A stretch of DNA of 64,000 nt from Herbidospora yilanensis (GTDB lineage Bacteria; Actinomycetota; Actinomycetes; Streptosporangiales; Streptosporangiaceae). The stretch is from positions 452,984-516,983 of the forward strand of contig NZ_BBXE01000013.1 in assembly GCF_001570565.1 (NCBI RefSeq), written 5' to 3'. The stretch's first letter is position 1, and every line of letters begins with the position of its first letter. The position numbers and the translations under genes were made by a program. Positions 47,234-57,710 of the stretch are shown one piece after another. Under the pieces are notes generated by a model. The model searched no databases and was not told the origin of the DNA. It was given only the letters and a program-made list of their open reading frames with translations.

Positions 47234-50019
47234 GCCGCCACCCGCTCCCGGCCGGCCGGGATCTCCTCGACCGCCTCGGTTTCGGGGGTACGCGCCCCCG
47301 GCGCCGCCAGGATCAGCACGATCACCACGAGCACCCCCTGGCCGTAGAGCCACCATCGGTGCCACGTGTCGTCGGCGGGGGGCCGTTCGGGGGTGACCGG
47401 CCCGGTCATCCGCCAGAGTCCGGCCCGATCCGTGAGGGTGATCCGGGCCATCGTCGGCTCGGAGTCGAGGGCCCGCCGCAGGGCCGGGTCGATCGGCGCA
47501 GGGACGCTGACGAACGCGATGCCCCGGCCGGCCAGTTCGGCCGCGTCGCCGCCGCCCCGGCCGGAGGCCAGCCCCGCCACCGCGTCGGTGAAGTCGGAGC
47601 CGTAGGCGGCTCGTTCGGACTCGCCGATCACCGGGATGCGGCCGTGCAGGACCGTGTAGGTAAGCCCCGTGTCCGCGGTCCGAATCAGCAGCGTGCCCTG
47701 GCCGGGCTTCGACTGGGCCTCGGCGATGGCCGGGAGCGGCGAGCGCACGTTCCGCTGGAGCGGCCCGTCCGCCTGATCCATGATCCACAACGTGGCGGCG
47801 GCGACCGGGGTGGCGAAGGCGACCAGCACGATCAGGAACGCGCCGGCCTTCCGCAGCCCACCGGCCCTGCGGAACTCGGCGACGCGGTGGGCGGCCAGCG
47901 CGGTCGACACCAGCAGCCCGGTCGCGGCGAACGCCAGCGGCACCCCCGGCCAGGTCGACATGCGGCTGACCACGGTCGCCGCCAGCACGCCGACGATCGC
48001 CACGCCCCACCCGACGGCCACGATGAACTGGTGACGGCGCAGCAGCAGCGCGCCCAGGGCGACGGCGAGCAGCCCGGCGGTGGCCCAGATCGGCGGGGTG
48101 CCGGGCCCGCCCGGGTTGAGGGTGAGCAGCGCTTCGGGGGCCAGCCGGGGCGAGGAGGTCATCGGCAGCCCGGCCTCCCGCAGGATGCGGGCCGGGTCCT
48201 GGACGATCGTGGCCAGCCACGGGCCGAGCAGGAGCAGCGGCACACCCAGGGAGATGAGCAGGTTCCCGCCGACCCCGCGCCTGACTCCCCCGAACGACAG
48301 GGCGGCGAGCAGGCCGAGGACGGCGACGAAGACGTACAGGATCGGGGCGAACGCGGTGCCCACGGCCAGCAGCAGGCCCAGGCCCCAGGCCGCGCGCCGG
48401 GCCACGCGGTTGAACGACACAGGACGCGTGTCGGCCAGCACCTTCGTGGCGAGGGAGGCGTAGACGGGCAGCAGGATGAACACCACCGCCGAGCCGATCC
48501 GCCCGGCCGCCACCACGCCGGTCGCGACCGGGAGGAGCGCGTAGGTGGCCGCCATCCACACCCGGGCGGGCCGGTAGGAGACGAAGCTGCGGGTGGCCAG
48601 GTAGGCGCTGAGTCCCGACAGCGGCACGCAGCCCAGCAGCAGGATCGACACCGCCAGCCAGGTCTTGCCGAAGGTGAGGGTCGACAACACGGCCAGCACC
48701 GCGACGTAGGGCGGCGCCCACTCGCCGGTGTAGAACGCCCACAGGTCGGAGGCCCCTCCGGCGACCGGCACCAGCGCGCCGCCGCCGAGCAGGCCCCCGG
48801 TCAGCAGATCCCTCTCCGCCGCGATGGCGACCGCCGTGAGCAGCACGAACAACCGCACGCCGGGGCTGGCGAAGGTGCGCCGCAGGAACCCGTCGTCGTC
48901 GTTGAGCAGTTCGTCGCCCTCTTCGGCGCCCGGCTGCCGGACGGCGTGATGACGGCCGGCCGAGTCCATCGGCCCGCCGCCGGAGAGCTGGTTCTGGACC
49001 ATCTCCCACGCTCGCCGGAACGCCAGGCTCGGCGGGCTGAACATGGGCTTGACCAGCCGATATCCGGCCCTGCTGCCCTTGCGCGCCTTCCTGGCCCGGC
49101 GCAGCCGCAGCGGATGGAACAACACCGAGCCGATCGCGGCGAGTTCGTCGACGGCGTGCGCGGGCTGCTTGGCGACCAGGAACAACACGGTACGGATCAG
49201 CGACCCGACCGTGTTGCGGAGCAGCGACCAGAGCATCGTCCAGAACGGCAGGTTCGCCATCAGCACGAACAACGAATATCGCCGGGCCAGCCGCCGGGGG
49301 TGGTCGTCGCTGGCGGCGATGCGGCGGCGGCGCTTGGACGACGCCTCGGCGTGCCAGGCCACCGCGGCGGTCACCGCGAGCACCCGGTGCCCGGCGGCGC
49401 GGGCCCGCCAGCAGAAGTCGAGGTCGTCGCGGAACAGCGGGAGCCGGGCGTCGAGGCCGCCGAGCTCGTCCCAGACGTCGCGGCGGATCAGCATCCCGGC
49501 CGACGACACCGCCAGCACGTCGCGCACGCCCCGGGGCTCGGCGTCGTGCTGGCCCTGGTCGTATTCGCGCGCCTCCAGCCCGGTCTCGCGGCGGCCCGAG
49601 CGGGCGACCGTGACGCCGACCTCCAGCAGGAGCTTGCGGTCGAGCCAGTCGCGCAGTTTCGGACCCAGGACGGCGGTCTCGGGATACTCGTCGGCGGCGT
49701 GGAGCAGGAACTCCAGGGCGCGGGCGTCGGGGGCGCAGTCGTCGTGGATCAGCCAGATCCACTCGGTGTCGCCGGGCGCCTTCGGAAGCCGCCGGACGAC
49801 CTCGTGCACCGCTTCGGCGAAGCCGCTGCCGCGCGGCATCTGCACGACGCCGTGTTTGCCGAACGCCTCGCCGAGCAGGTCGCGGCTGCCGTCGCGGCTG
49901 CCGTTGTCGACCCCGACACCCCGGTCGACCGGCCGGGTCTGCGCGAGCACCGCCCGGAGGGTGTCCCGGAGCCAGCGGGAGCCATCATGGGCGACCACGA
50001 TCGCGGTGACCGAGTGCAC
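47230..50019 (-). CDS. Large polytopic family-2 glycosyltransferase
   Basis: 929 residues. N-terminal GT-A domain of about 260 residues (TAIVVAHDGSRWLRDTLRAVL, VDNGSRDGS, metal site IHDDCAP, LFRDDLDFCWRARAAGHRV). Then a membrane region with around a dozen helices from about 255 to 760 and an extracytoplasmic and final-helix segment. Likely builds or exports a surface polysaccharide. GTG start at 50019. Co-translated with DUF5719. Confidence 0.9.
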   Translation of the reverse strand: MHSVTAIVVAHDGSRWLRDTLRAVLAQTRPVDRGVGVDNGSRDGSRDLLGEAFGKHGVVQMPRGSGFAEAVHEVVRRLPKAPGDTEWIWLIHDDCAPDARALEFLLHAADEYPETAVLGPKLRDWLDRKLLLEVGVTVARSGRRETGLEAREYDQGQHDAEPRGVRDVLAVSSAGMLIRRDVWDELGGLDARLPLFRDDLDFCWRARAAGHRVLAVTAAVAWHAEASSKRRRRIAASDDHPRRLARRYSLFVLMANLPFWTMLWSLLRNTVGSLIRTVLFLVAKQPAHAVDELAAIGSVLFHPLRLRRARKARKGSRAGYRLVKPMFSPPSLAFRRAWEMVQNQLSGGGPMDSAGRHHAVRQPGAEEGDELLNDDDGFLRRTFASPGVRLFVLLTAVAIAAERDLLTGGLLGGGALVPVAGGASDLWAFYTGEWAPPYVAVLAVLSTLTFGKTWLAVSILLLGCVPLSGLSAYLATRSFVSYRPARVWMAATYALLPVATGVVAAGRIGSAVVFILLPVYASLATKVLADTRPVSFNRVARRAAWGLGLLLAVGTAFAPILYVFVAVLGLLAALSFGGVRRGVGGNLLISLGVPLLLLGPWLATIVQDPARILREAGLPMTSSPRLAPEALLTLNPGGPGTPPIWATAGLLAVALGALLLRRHQFIVAVGWGVAIVGVLAATVVSRMSTWPGVPLAFAATGLLVSTALAAHRVAEFRRAGGLRKAGAFLIVLVAFATPVAAATLWIMDQADGPLQRNVRSPLPAIAEAQSKPGQGTLLIRTADTGLTYTVLHGRIPVIGESERAAYGSDFTDAVAGLASGRGGGDAAELAGRGIAFVSVPAPIDPALRRALDSEPTMARITLTDRAGLWRMTGPVTPERPPADDTWHRWWLYGQGVLVVIVLILAAPGARTPETEAVEEIPAGRERVAA

Positions 50020-50158
50020 GGCGGGATCCTTGGGGGTATGTGCGGCTTTTGCGCGCCAACACTACGGCACACCGCACCGGCCCCCGACCCAAATGACAAG
50101 CGGAGGCCACAAATGTGACCCCCGCGTGTCGCTCCCGGCTAGTTCCGGGCTATAGGTG

Positions 50159-50416
50159 TCAAACGGCCTGGCGCTTCATGCGTCGGCGCTCGCGCTCCGA
50201 CAGTCCGCCCCAGATTCCGAATCGTTCGTCGTGTTCCAACGCGTACTCCAGGCACTCCGCGCGCACTTCGCACGCGCGGCACACCTTCTTCGCCTCTCGG
50301 GTGGAGCCGCCCTTTTCTGGAAAGAACGCCTCCGGGTCGGTCTGAGCGCACAATGCGCGCTCCTGCCAGCCCAGATCTTCACCGTCGAGCGCCTGTGCGA
50401 TGACCAGCTCGGTCAC
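50159..50416 (-). CDS. whiB: WhiB-family transcription factor (WhiB2/WhmD type)
   Basis: 85 residues. Iron-sulfur cysteines C23, C46, C49, C55 and the turn GIWGGLSERERRRMKR. WhiB proteins bind a 4Fe-4S cluster and act with the primary sigma factor; this ortholog is required for sporulation septation in Streptomyces. Position beside the glycosyltransferase and fbiA supports orthology. GTG or ATG start at 50416 (MTELVIAQALD) with GGGAGGTGT upstream. Confidence 0.93.
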   Translation of the reverse strand: MTELVIAQALDGEDLGWQERALCAQTDPEAFFPEKGGSTREAKKVCRACEVRAECLEYALEHDERFGIWGGLSERERRRMKRQAV

Positions 50417-50523
50417 GGCACACCTCCCTGTCGCCCGCCCGTCACCAACCCCGAAAGTTGGTGCCCCCCTATGGACGCCCTCCCCTTACCCACCTCGGAG
50501 AAGGCGTAACAACATGGCTGTAA

Positions 50524-50537
50524 TTACACGCGTGTAA
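50524..50537. promoter_or_regulatory. 14-bp perfect palindrome upstream of whiB
   Basis: TTACACGCGTGTAA, 108-121 nt before the whiB start and 78 nt past the stop of the next gene, in an A/T-rich patch of a GC-rich gap. Likely an operator for an unidentified dimeric regulator. Confidence 0.45.
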
Positions 50538-50614
50538 GTCGTGCCCCGTCAAGCGCCATGGGGATACCGGGGGGATACCAGGGGAAAGGGCCGGTCTTGT
50601 CAGCCCGGCTCGGA

Positions 50615-51913
50615 TCAGCGATCCCGGCGGTCCGGACTGTACCAATGAGCGGTGGCGTCCGAATCGAGAGATGCCGGATCGGCGGGAAGACCTTCCCCGG
50701 TCTTTGCCGGGCGGTAGATGGCGACCGGGTCGATCGGGTCGAGCAGGTCTTCGGCGCGGAGCGGGTCGCTCAGCGGGTCGCCCTGGTAGCGCTGCGGCCG
50801 GGCCGAGGGCTGGGCGAAGGGGTTGCTCTGGCGGTAGGCGTCGGGCTGCTGCTGGTAGCTCTGCGCCTGCTGGTAGGCCTGGGCGAGCTGCTGTTCCCTT
50901 ATGTCGCCCTCGTAGCCGGGCTCGTAGGGGGCGCCGTAGACGGGGGGCTGCGTCGCGTAGGCGCTCTCGCGGGCCGGGGGTTCGTAGCTCGGTTCGAGCA
51001 CCGGGGCGCCGTAGACCGTCTCGTTCGCGGCCATGTCGTAACCCGGATCCCGGCCGGAGACCTCGCGGACCGAACTGTCGAACGGCGTCTCGATGACGGG
51101 AGGACGCGGGGGCGCGGCCTCACCCATCGGGGGCTCGTAGGCCTGGCGGGCGAACTGGGGGCCCGAGAAGCCGGAGAACGGGGAGGAGTCCCAGGAGGAC
51201 GGGGAGTCGTCGTAGACCGGCTCGGGGTAGTTGTACGGCTCCGCCTGCTGGGCCACCGGCGCGACCGGCGTCACCGGCGGGGGCGGGGCCTCCTCGACGA
51301 CCTGCTGGCCCGCGTAGCCGTTCTGGTCGAACACCGGGCCCTGCGGATAGGGCGAATAGTCGGGCTCGGCCGGCAGGTTCTGCACCGGATGGGCGTCGCC
51401 CGTCTGCGGGAACGGGATGGCCGGGGGGACCACGGAGAGCCGCCGCGACTTCTTCGGCCTGGCCGCGCCCGCCGGCAGCGGGGCGACCATGGTCAGCACA
51501 TAGAGCAGGGCCAGCCCGGTGAGGGCGAAGGTGGGCACGCCGAGCAGCAGGGTTTCGAGCTTGCCGCCGAACCCGAGCCCGCTGAACAGCGAGCCGAGCA
51601 GGCTGATCGCGGCGAAGAGCGTGGCCACGGCGAGGGTGCCGGCGCCGCCCATGGTGATGAGGCCGCTCTTGGGGGTGGGGTCGCCGAACCGGGTGGAGAG
51701 GAAGACCGCGCCGACGACCAGCGCGGCGTTGACCGGGGAGGTCAGCTCCGACAGGGCGACGACCGACCGGATGCCGAACTCGGCCGCTCCCCCGAGCGGC
51801 GAGGAGTCGCCGAAGACGAGTCTGATCACGCCGACCAGGACGGTCGTGCCCGCGGCTGCCACAAGGAGCCACGCGGCGGGCTCTCGGAGCCTCACCGGGT
51901 CAACCTTCACCAC
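50615..51913 (-). CDS. Membrane protein with long Pro/Gln/Tyr-rich tail
   Basis: 432 residues. Four membrane helices within the first 150 residues (LLVAAAGTTVLVGVIRLVF ... LLLGVPTFALTGLALLYVL), then about 280 residues of disorder with PYEPGYE, YQQQPDAYRQ and PPPVTPVAPVAQQ runs, and a charged C-terminus. Family not recognised; similar architecture occurs beside fbiA in relatives as far as I can tell. Divergent from fbiA by 114 nt. Confidence 0.78.
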   Translation of the reverse strand: MVKVDPVRLREPAAWLLVAAAGTTVLVGVIRLVFGDSSPLGGAAEFGIRSVVALSELTSPVNAALVVGAVFLSTRFGDPTPKSGLITMGGAGTLAVATLFAAISLLGSLFSGLGFGGKLETLLLGVPTFALTGLALLYVLTMVAPLPAGAARPKKSRRLSVVPPAIPFPQTGDAHPVQNLPAEPDYSPYPQGPVFDQNGYAGQQVVEEAPPPPVTPVAPVAQQAEPYNYPEPVYDDSPSSWDSSPFSGFSGPQFARQAYEPPMGEAAPPRPPVIETPFDSSVREVSGRDPGYDMAANETVYGAPVLEPSYEPPARESAYATQPPVYGAPYEPGYEGDIREQQLAQAYQQAQSYQQQPDAYRQSNPFAQPSARPQRYQGDPLSDPLRAEDLLDPIDPVAIYRPAKTGEGLPADPASLDSDATAHWYSPDRRDR

Positions 51914-51960
51914 AGTTACCCCCAGGAATTCATGCGGCTTATGGGAACTGAGTTTTGCAT

Positions 51961-52029
51961 ATGCCTGACATGGTTGCCCGGCGACCCATCAATCTCGCGT
52001 TTCGCATGGAATGCCAGACTGTCAGGCAT
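51961..52029. promoter_or_regulatory. Inverted repeat covering the fbiA start codon
   Basis: ATGCCTGACA (51961-51970) pairs with TGTCAGGCAT (52020-52029); the right arm includes the first two bases of the fbiA ATG. Ten perfect pairs with a 49-nt interval. If the transcript starts upstream of 51961, the start codon would be in a stem. Confidence 0.35.
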
Positions 52030-52966
52030 GCGCATCGTGTCCCTCGCGGGCGGAATCGGCGGGGCCCGGTTCCTCCGCGGCCTCAAGGCGGCGGCTCCCG
52101 AATCCGACATCACCGTCATCGGCAACACCGGCGACGACATCACCCTCTTCGGCCTGCGGGTGTGTCCCGACCTCGACACCGTGATGTACACGCTCGGCGG
52201 CGGCATCGACGAGGAGCAGGGCTGGGGCCGCGCGGATGAAACGTTCACCGTGAAAGAGGAGCTGGCCGCCTACGGCATGCAGCCGCAGTGGTTCGGGCTG
52301 GGCGACCGCGACTTCGCCACCCACATCGTGCGCTCGCAGATGCTCGCGGCCGGTTACGGCCTGTCGGCGGTGACCGAGGCGTTGTGCGCCCGCTGGCGTC
52401 CGGGTGTGCGGCTGCTCCCGATGACCGACGACCAGACCGAGACCCACGTGGTGATCGAAGACGAGCGGGGCCGCCGCGCGGTGCACTTCCAGGAATGGTG
52501 GGTGCGCCTGCGCGCGTCCACGCCGGCGCTGGAGATCGCCCTGGTCGGAGCGGCGTCGGCGACGCCCGCGCCGGGGGTGCTTGAGGCGCTGGAGCGGGCC
52601 GACGTGGTGATCCTGCCGCCGTCGAACCCGGTGGTGAGCATCGGGACGATCCTCCAGATCCCCGGCATCCGCGACGCGGTGGCCGCCAAGACCGTGGTCG
52701 GCGTCTCCCCCATCATCGGCGGCGCCCCCGTTCGGGGCATGGCCGACGCGTGCCTGACGGCGATCGGCGTGGAGACCTCCGCCCAGGGCGTGCTGGAGCT
52801 CTACGGCGCCGGCCTGCTCGACGGGTGGCTGGTCGCGGAAGAGGACGCGGCGACGGCGCTGGAGGGCGTGGCCGTGGAGGCGCGGCCGCTGCTGATGTCC
52901 TCACCGGAGGCGACGCGCGACCTGGCCGCCGCCGCGCTCGAACTGGCCCGGAAGGTGGCGGCGTGA
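52028..52966 (+). CDS. fbiA: F420 biosynthesis FbiA (2-phospho-L-lactate/PEP transferase)
   Basis: 312 residues. Joins the phospholactate or phosphoenolpyruvate unit from the activated guanosine donor to Fo. Starts with the family motif [13 protein letters not shown], with [20 protein letters not shown] and DDQTETHVV later. Ribosome site before the ATG is weak. GTGA overlap with fbiB. The gene for the donor-making guanylyltransferase (fbiD) is not in the window. Confidence 0.95.
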   Translation: MRIVSLAGGIGGARFLRGLKAAAPESDITVIGNTGDDITLFGLRVCPDLDTVMYTLGGGIDEEQGWGRADETFTVKEELAAYGMQPQWFGLGDRDFATHIVRSQMLAAGYGLSAVTEALCARWRPGVRLLPMTDDQTETHVVIEDERGRRAVHFQEWWVRLRASTPALEIALVGAASATPAPGVLEALERADVVILPPSNPVVSIGTILQIPGIRDAVAAKTVVGVSPIIGGAPVRGMADACLTAIGVETSAQGVLELYGAGLLDGWLVAEEDAATALEGVAVEARPLLMSSPEATRDLAAAALELARKVAA

Positions 52967-54240
52967 TCACCATCAGCGGGGTCCAGGGGCTGCCCGAGAT
53001 CGGCTACGGCGACGACATCGCGGCCCTGGTCGCCAAGGCCGTCCCCGGCCTGGCCGACGGTGACGTGGTCGTGGTGACCTCGAAGATCGTGAGCAAGGCC
53101 GAGGGCCGGGTGGTCCGGGCCGACGACCGGTCGGGGGCCATCGAGGCCGAGACCGCCCGGGTGGTCGCGCGGCGGGGCGACACCGTCATCTCCCAGACGC
53201 GGCACGGCTACGTGATGGCGGCGGCCGGGGTCGACGCGTCCAACACCGCGCCCGGGACGGTGCTGCTGCTGCCCGAGGATCCCGACGCGTCGGCGTCGGC
53301 GATCCGGCGGCGGCTGGCCGAGCTCGCCGGGGTCCGGGTCGGCGTGATCGTCTCGGACACCTTCGGACGCCCGTGGCGGCACGGCCTGACCGACGTCGCG
53401 CTGGGCGCCTCGGGCGTCCGGCCGCTCGACGACCTGCGCGGCACGACCGACGCCTACGGCAACCCGCTGAACGCGACGGTGACCGCCCTGGTCGACGAGA
53501 TCGCGGCGGCGGCCGAACTGGTGAAGGGCAAGCTGAGCGGGGTCCCGGTGGCCGTCGTCTCGGGCCTGGGCCACCTGGTGACCGACTCCGACGGCCCCGG
53601 CGGGGCGTCGCTGATCCGCCCCGCCGACCAGGACCTGTTCCGCTACGGCTCGGCCGACGTCGTGTTCGCCCGGCGCACCATCAGGAAGTTCTCCGGCGAG
53701 GCGGTCGACGGCGCGGCGGTCCGGCGCGCCGTCGCCGCCGCCATCTCGGCCCCCGCGCCCCACCACACGACGCCCTGGCGGTTCGTGCTGCTGGAGACCG
53801 CGGCGGCCCGGCTCGCGCTGGTCGACGCCATGCGCGAGGCGTGGATCGCCGACCTGCGCGGCGACGGGTTCACCGAGGAGTCGATCGCCAAGCGGATCAG
53901 GCGCGGCGACGTGCTCCGCGACGCGCCCTACCTGGCGGTGCCGTGCCTGGTCATGGACGGCTCGCACACCTACCGCGACGACCGCCGCAACGCCTCCGAG
54001 CGGGAGATGTTCGTGGTCGCGACGGGGGCCGGGGTGCAGAACTTCCTGGTCCAGCTCGCGGTCGAGGGGCTGGGGTCGGCGTGGGTGTCGTCCACGATGT
54101 TCTGCCGCCCGGTGGTGCGCGAGGTCCTCGGCCTCCCCGGCGACTGGGACCCGATGGGCGCCGTGGCCATCGGGCACGCCGCCGAACCGCCGAGGCAGCG
54201 CCCGCCGAGGTCGGCCGAGGACTTCTACGTCACCCGTTAG
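52963..54240 (+). CDS. fbiB: F420 biosynthesis FbiB (gamma-glutamyl ligase fused to nitroreductase)
   Basis: 425 residues. Residues 1-240 are CofE-like ([35 protein letters not shown]), which adds the glutamate tail. Residues 245-425 are a nitroreductase fold ([27 protein letters not shown]), which reduces dehydro-F420. This fusion is typical of actinobacteria. GTG start. Its last 4 bp overlap the convergent fbiC. Confidence 0.96.
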   Translation: MITISGVQGLPEIGYGDDIAALVAKAVPGLADGDVVVVTSKIVSKAEGRVVRADDRSGAIEAETARVVARRGDTVISQTRHGYVMAAAGVDASNTAPGTVLLLPEDPDASASAIRRRLAELAGVRVGVIVSDTFGRPWRHGLTDVALGASGVRPLDDLRGTTDAYGNPLNATVTALVDEIAAAAELVKGKLSGVPVAVVSGLGHLVTDSDGPGGASLIRPADQDLFRYGSADVVFARRTIRKFSGEAVDGAAVRRAVAAAISAPAPHHTTPWRFVLLETAAARLALVDAMREAWIADLRGDGFTEESIAKRIRRGDVLRDAPYLAVPCLVMDGSHTYRDDRRNASEREMFVVATGAGVQNFLVQLAVEGLGSAWVSSTMFCRPVVREVLGLPGDWDPMGAVAIGHAAEPPRQRPPRSAEDFYVTR

Positions 54241-56768
54241 ACCACGGGCAGCACCCGCCGCACGCTCGCGCACACCCCGTCGCTCGCCTCCGCCGCCGCG
54301 CGGCGCCCGGGTGACGGGGTGCCGTACTCGGTGGTCCGCTGCCGCAGCGGACGGCCGCTGAGCTCGACCATCGCGCGCAGTTCGGAGATGGTCTTGTACG
54401 ACCCGTTCTCCGACCCCGCCATGCGGCTGATGGTCTCCTCCATCAGGGTCCCGCCGATGTCGTTCACTCCCCCGGCCAGCACCTGGCGGCACAGGTCGTC
54501 CTGGAGCTTCACCCACGAGCACTGGATGTTGTGGATCGCGCCGTGCAGCAGCAGCCGGGACACCGCGTGGACCGCGCGGTTCTCGGCCGCCGTCGGCCCC
54601 GGGCGGGCGATCCCGGCCAGGTAGATCGGGGCGCTGTGGTGCACGAACGGCAGCAGGACGAACTCGCTGAAGCCGCCCGTCTCCTCCTGGAGCCGGCGGA
54701 TCAGGCGGATGTGCCGCACCCAGTGGGCGTGGTTGTCGACGTGGCCGTACATCATGGTCGAGGTCGTCGGGAGGCCCACCCGGTGGGCCGTCGTGATGAC
54801 GTCGATCCACTCGCGGGCGGGCAGTTTGCCCTTGGTGAGCACCCAGCGGACGTCGTCGTCGAGGATCTCGGCCGCCGTGCCGGGGAGGGAGTCGACGCCG
54901 GCCTCGCGGGCGCCGGTCAGCCAGTCTTCGATCGACAGGTTCATCCGGCTCGCGCCGTTGATGACCTCCATCGGGGAGAAGGCGTGGACGTGGATGTCCG
55001 GGGTGCGGGCCTTCACCGCCCGCGCGATGTCGAAGTAGGCGCTGCCGGGCAGGTCGGGGTGGATGCCGCCCTGCATGCAGACCTCGGTCGCCCCGGCCGC
55101 CCAGGCCTCCTCGGCGCGGTCGGCGACCTGGTCGAGGCTCAGGGTGTAGGCGTCGGCGTCGGTGCGCCGCTGGGCGAAGGCGCAGAAGCGGCAGCCCGTG
55201 TAGCAGACGTTGGTGAAGTTGATGTTCCGGTTGACGACGTAGGTGACGTCGTCGCCGTTGACCTCGCGGCGCAGGCCGTCGGCCAGGGCGCACAGTTCGT
55301 CGAGCGCCGCGCCGGTCAGGCCCAGCAGCGCCTCGGCCTGGGCGTCGGTCAGCGCCAGCGGGTCGCGGGCGGCCTGGCGCAGCGCCCCGGCGCCGTCGCC
55401 GGTCATCGACACCGCCGTGGGGAGGCGGTCCTTCAGCGCGTCCCAGTCGCCGTAGACGTGGTCGAAGTCGTCGCGGCGGTCGTGCGTGCGGCCCGTGGTG
55501 TCGACCTCGGTGTGCAGGTCGACCCGGCCCGACGGGGCGAAGCCGCCGTCGGGCTCCTGCCACGGCCGGGGCTCGGGCCGCACGTCGAGGGCCATGCCGT
55601 CGGGGCCGGCCAGCGCCGCCACGTGGGCGCTCAGGCGGGGGTCGAGCCAGGGTTCGCCGGCCCGGACGTACTCGGGGTAGATCGTCAGGCGTTCGCGCAG
55701 GTCGAAGCCTGCTTCGGCGGTGCGTTCCGCGAGGGCGTCGATCATCGGCCACGGGCGTTCGGGGTTCACGTGGTCGGGGGTCAGCGGGGAGACGCCGCCC
55801 CAGTCGTCGATGCCGGCGCGGATCATCAGGGCGTACTCGTCGCCGATGAGGTTCGGCGGGGCCTGCACGCGCATGCGGGGGCCCAGCACCATGCGGGTCA
55901 CCGCGATCGTCGCGGCGAGTTCCTGGAGGTCGGCGTCGGGCATGCCGCGCATCGCGGTGTCGGGCTTGGCGCGGAAGTTCTGGACGATCACCTCCTGGAC
56001 GCCGCCGTACTCACGCGCCACCCGGCGGATCGCGAAGATCGACTCGGCCCGGTCGAGGACGGTCTCGCCGATGCCGATCAGGATGCCGGTGGTGAAGGGC
56101 ACGTTGGAACGGCCGGCGTCTTCGAGGACACGCAGGCGGACGGCCGGGTCCTTGTCGGGCGAGCCGTAGTGGGCGCCGCCCTTCTCGGTGAACAGGGCCG
56201 TCGAGGTGGTCTCCAGCATCATGCCCATCGACGGCGCGACCGGCTTGAGCCGCTGGAAGTCGCGCCACGTCAGCACACCCGGATTGAGGTGGGGCAGCAG
56301 GCCGGTCTCCTCCAGCACCCGGATCGCCATGGCGCGCACGTAGGAGAGGGTGTCGTCGTAGCCGTGGGCGTCGAGCCACTCGCGGGCGGCCGGCCAGCGG
56401 TCTTCGGGGCGGTCGCCCAGGGTGAACAGGGCCTCCTTGCAGCCCATCGCCGCGCCCTCACGGGCGATGGCCAGCACCTCGTCGGGAGACAGGAACGCGC
56501 TCGGCAGTTTGGCGGGGGCGGTCGCGAAGGTGCAGTAGCCGCAGCGGTCGCGGCACAACCGCGTCAGGGGGATGAACACCTTGCGGCTGTAGGTGATCAC
56601 TCCGGGGCGGCCCACCGCTTCCAGGCCCGCGTCGCGGACGCGGGAGGCGTGGTCGAGCAAGGCGTCGAGGTCGGCGCCGCGGGCCTCCAGGAGGATGGCC
56701 GCCTCGGCCACGTCGATCGTCTTCCCGTCGCGTGCGCGTGCCAGCGCCCGCCGCATTGCTGCCGTCAT
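54237..56768 (-). CDS. fbiC: F420 biosynthesis FbiC (fused CofG/CofH radical SAM)
   Basis: 843 residues. Two radical SAM domains: N-terminal CofG with [11 protein letters not shown] (C72, C76, C79) and C-terminal CofH with [15 protein letters not shown]. Together they condense tyrosine with 5-amino-6-ribitylaminouracil to make the deazaflavin Fo. ATG at 56768. Faces fbiAB, so the pathway core is clustered but not in one operon. Confidence 0.97.
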   Translation of the reverse strand: MTAAMRRALARARDGKTIDVAEAAILLEARGADLDALLDHASRVRDAGLEAVGRPGVITYSRKVFIPLTRLCRDRCGYCTFATAPAKLPSAFLSPDEVLAIAREGAAMGCKEALFTLGDRPEDRWPAAREWLDAHGYDDTLSYVRAMAIRVLEETGLLPHLNPGVLTWRDFQRLKPVAPSMGMMLETTSTALFTEKGGAHYGSPDKDPAVRLRVLEDAGRSNVPFTTGILIGIGETVLDRAESIFAIRRVAREYGGVQEVIVQNFRAKPDTAMRGMPDADLQELAATIAVTRMVLGPRMRVQAPPNLIGDEYALMIRAGIDDWGGVSPLTPDHVNPERPWPMIDALAERTAEAGFDLRERLTIYPEYVRAGEPWLDPRLSAHVAALAGPDGMALDVRPEPRPWQEPDGGFAPSGRVDLHTEVDTTGRTHDRRDDFDHVYGDWDALKDRLPTAVSMTGDGAGALRQAARDPLALTDAQAEALLGLTGAALDELCALADGLRREVNGDDVTYVVNRNINFTNVCYTGCRFCAFAQRRTDADAYTLSLDQVADRAEEAWAAGATEVCMQGGIHPDLPGSAYFDIARAVKARTPDIHVHAFSPMEVINGASRMNLSIEDWLTGAREAGVDSLPGTAAEILDDDVRWVLTKGKLPAREWIDVITTAHRVGLPTTSTMMYGHVDNHAHWVRHIRLIRRLQEETGGFSEFVLLPFVHHSAPIYLAGIARPGPTAAENRAVHAVSRLLLHGAIHNIQCSWVKLQDDLCRQVLAGGVNDIGGTLMEETISRMAGSENGSYKTISELRAMVELSGRPLRQRTTEYGTPSPGRRAAAEASDGVCASVRRVLPVV

Positions 56769-56786
56769 ACCTGCACACTACGTTGA

Positions 56787-57710
56787 TCAGAAATTGCGGT
56801 AGTCGCGGGGAGCCATGCGCGGGCCCCGGCCCGGGGGGCGGCGTCCGCTGAGCTCGATCAGGCGGACCACCCGGTGGCGGTGCCCGGCGAAGGGTTCGAG
56901 CAGCCGGAGCATGCCCTCGTCGTCGGTCTTCTCGCCGGTGAAGGCGTAGCCGACCAGGCCGGGGATGTGGAAGTCGCCCACGCTCGGGGCGTCGGCGTCG
57001 CCCCAGACCCGCTGGCGGATCTCGGCGGAGGTCCAGACGCCGATGCCGGGCAGAGCGCGGAGCAGGCGGTCGGCCTCCCACGTGGTGCTCGCCGTCTCCA
57101 GCTTCCCCTCGTGGCGGGCCGCGTTGACGATCGTGCGGGCCCGTACGGCCTCCGCCCCCGCCCGGTGCCAGTCCCACGACGGCACGAGCCGCCAGGTGCC
57201 GGGCGACGGCGGCACCCTGAGGCCTTCGGGGCCCGGCCCGGGAGCGGGGTCGCCGTACTTCCGCACCAGCCGGCGCCAGGCCCGGAACGCCTCCCGGCCC
57301 ACCACCTTCTGCTCCAGCACGGCCGGCACCAGCGCCTCGAAGATCCGTCCGGCCCGGCCGATCCGCATCCCCGGGGCGCTCAGGTGCAGTCTCTTGAGGA
57401 ACCCGGCGACCGGGTCGTCGCCCATCGCGTCGAGCAGCGCGCCGAACCCGGCCGGGTCGTCGGCCGCGCCGAGCAGGTCGGGCATCGTCTCCAGGAGCCA
57501 TTCGGCCCCGAGCCCCCACGCCAGGCCGTGGACCTGACCCGCGACGACGGAGATCCGGAGGGTTCCGGGGCCTTCAGGGGTCCGGCAGGCACGCCAGAAC
57601 GCCCCGTCTGGCGTGCTCTGCCAGACGGGGTCTCCCGAGCCGTGCCGGTGCGGCGCCACCGTCAGCCCCAGGTCCAGCGGACCGTCGGGGCGCCAACTTC
57701 GTTCAGGCAT
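56787..57710 (-). CDS. AlkA-like DNA-3-methyladenine glycosylase (HhH-GPD)
   Basis: 307 residues. Base-excision repair of alkylated purines. Helix-hairpin-helix LPGIGVWTSAEIRQ followed by the catalytic Asp in VGDFHIPGLVGYAF. The N-terminal domain is AlkA-like. Starts inside the 3' end of the nucleotidyltransferase gene (8-bp overlap) and is 18 nt from fbiC. Confidence 0.88.
   Translation of the reverse strand: MPERSWRPDGPLDLGLTVAPHRHGSGDPVWQSTPDGAFWRACRTPEGPGTLRISVVAGQVHGLAWGLGAEWLLETMPDLLGAADDPAGFGALLDAMGDDPVAGFLKRLHLSAPGMRIGRAGRIFEALVPAVLEQKVVGREAFRAWRRLVRKYGDPAPGPGPEGLRVPPSPGTWRLVPSWDWHRAGAEAVRARTIVNAARHEGKLETASTTWEADRLLRALPGIGVWTSAEIRQRVWGDADAPSVGDFHIPGLVGYAFTGEKTDDEGMLRLLEPFAGHRHRVVRLIELSGRRPPGRGPRMAPRDYRNF

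Noticed and set aside
47359-50118. Long plus-strand open frame (919 codons) opposite the large glycosyltransferase
   Set aside because: Arg/Gly/Gln-rich translation typical of high-GC antisense frames; the minus-strand gene has clear domains and helices.
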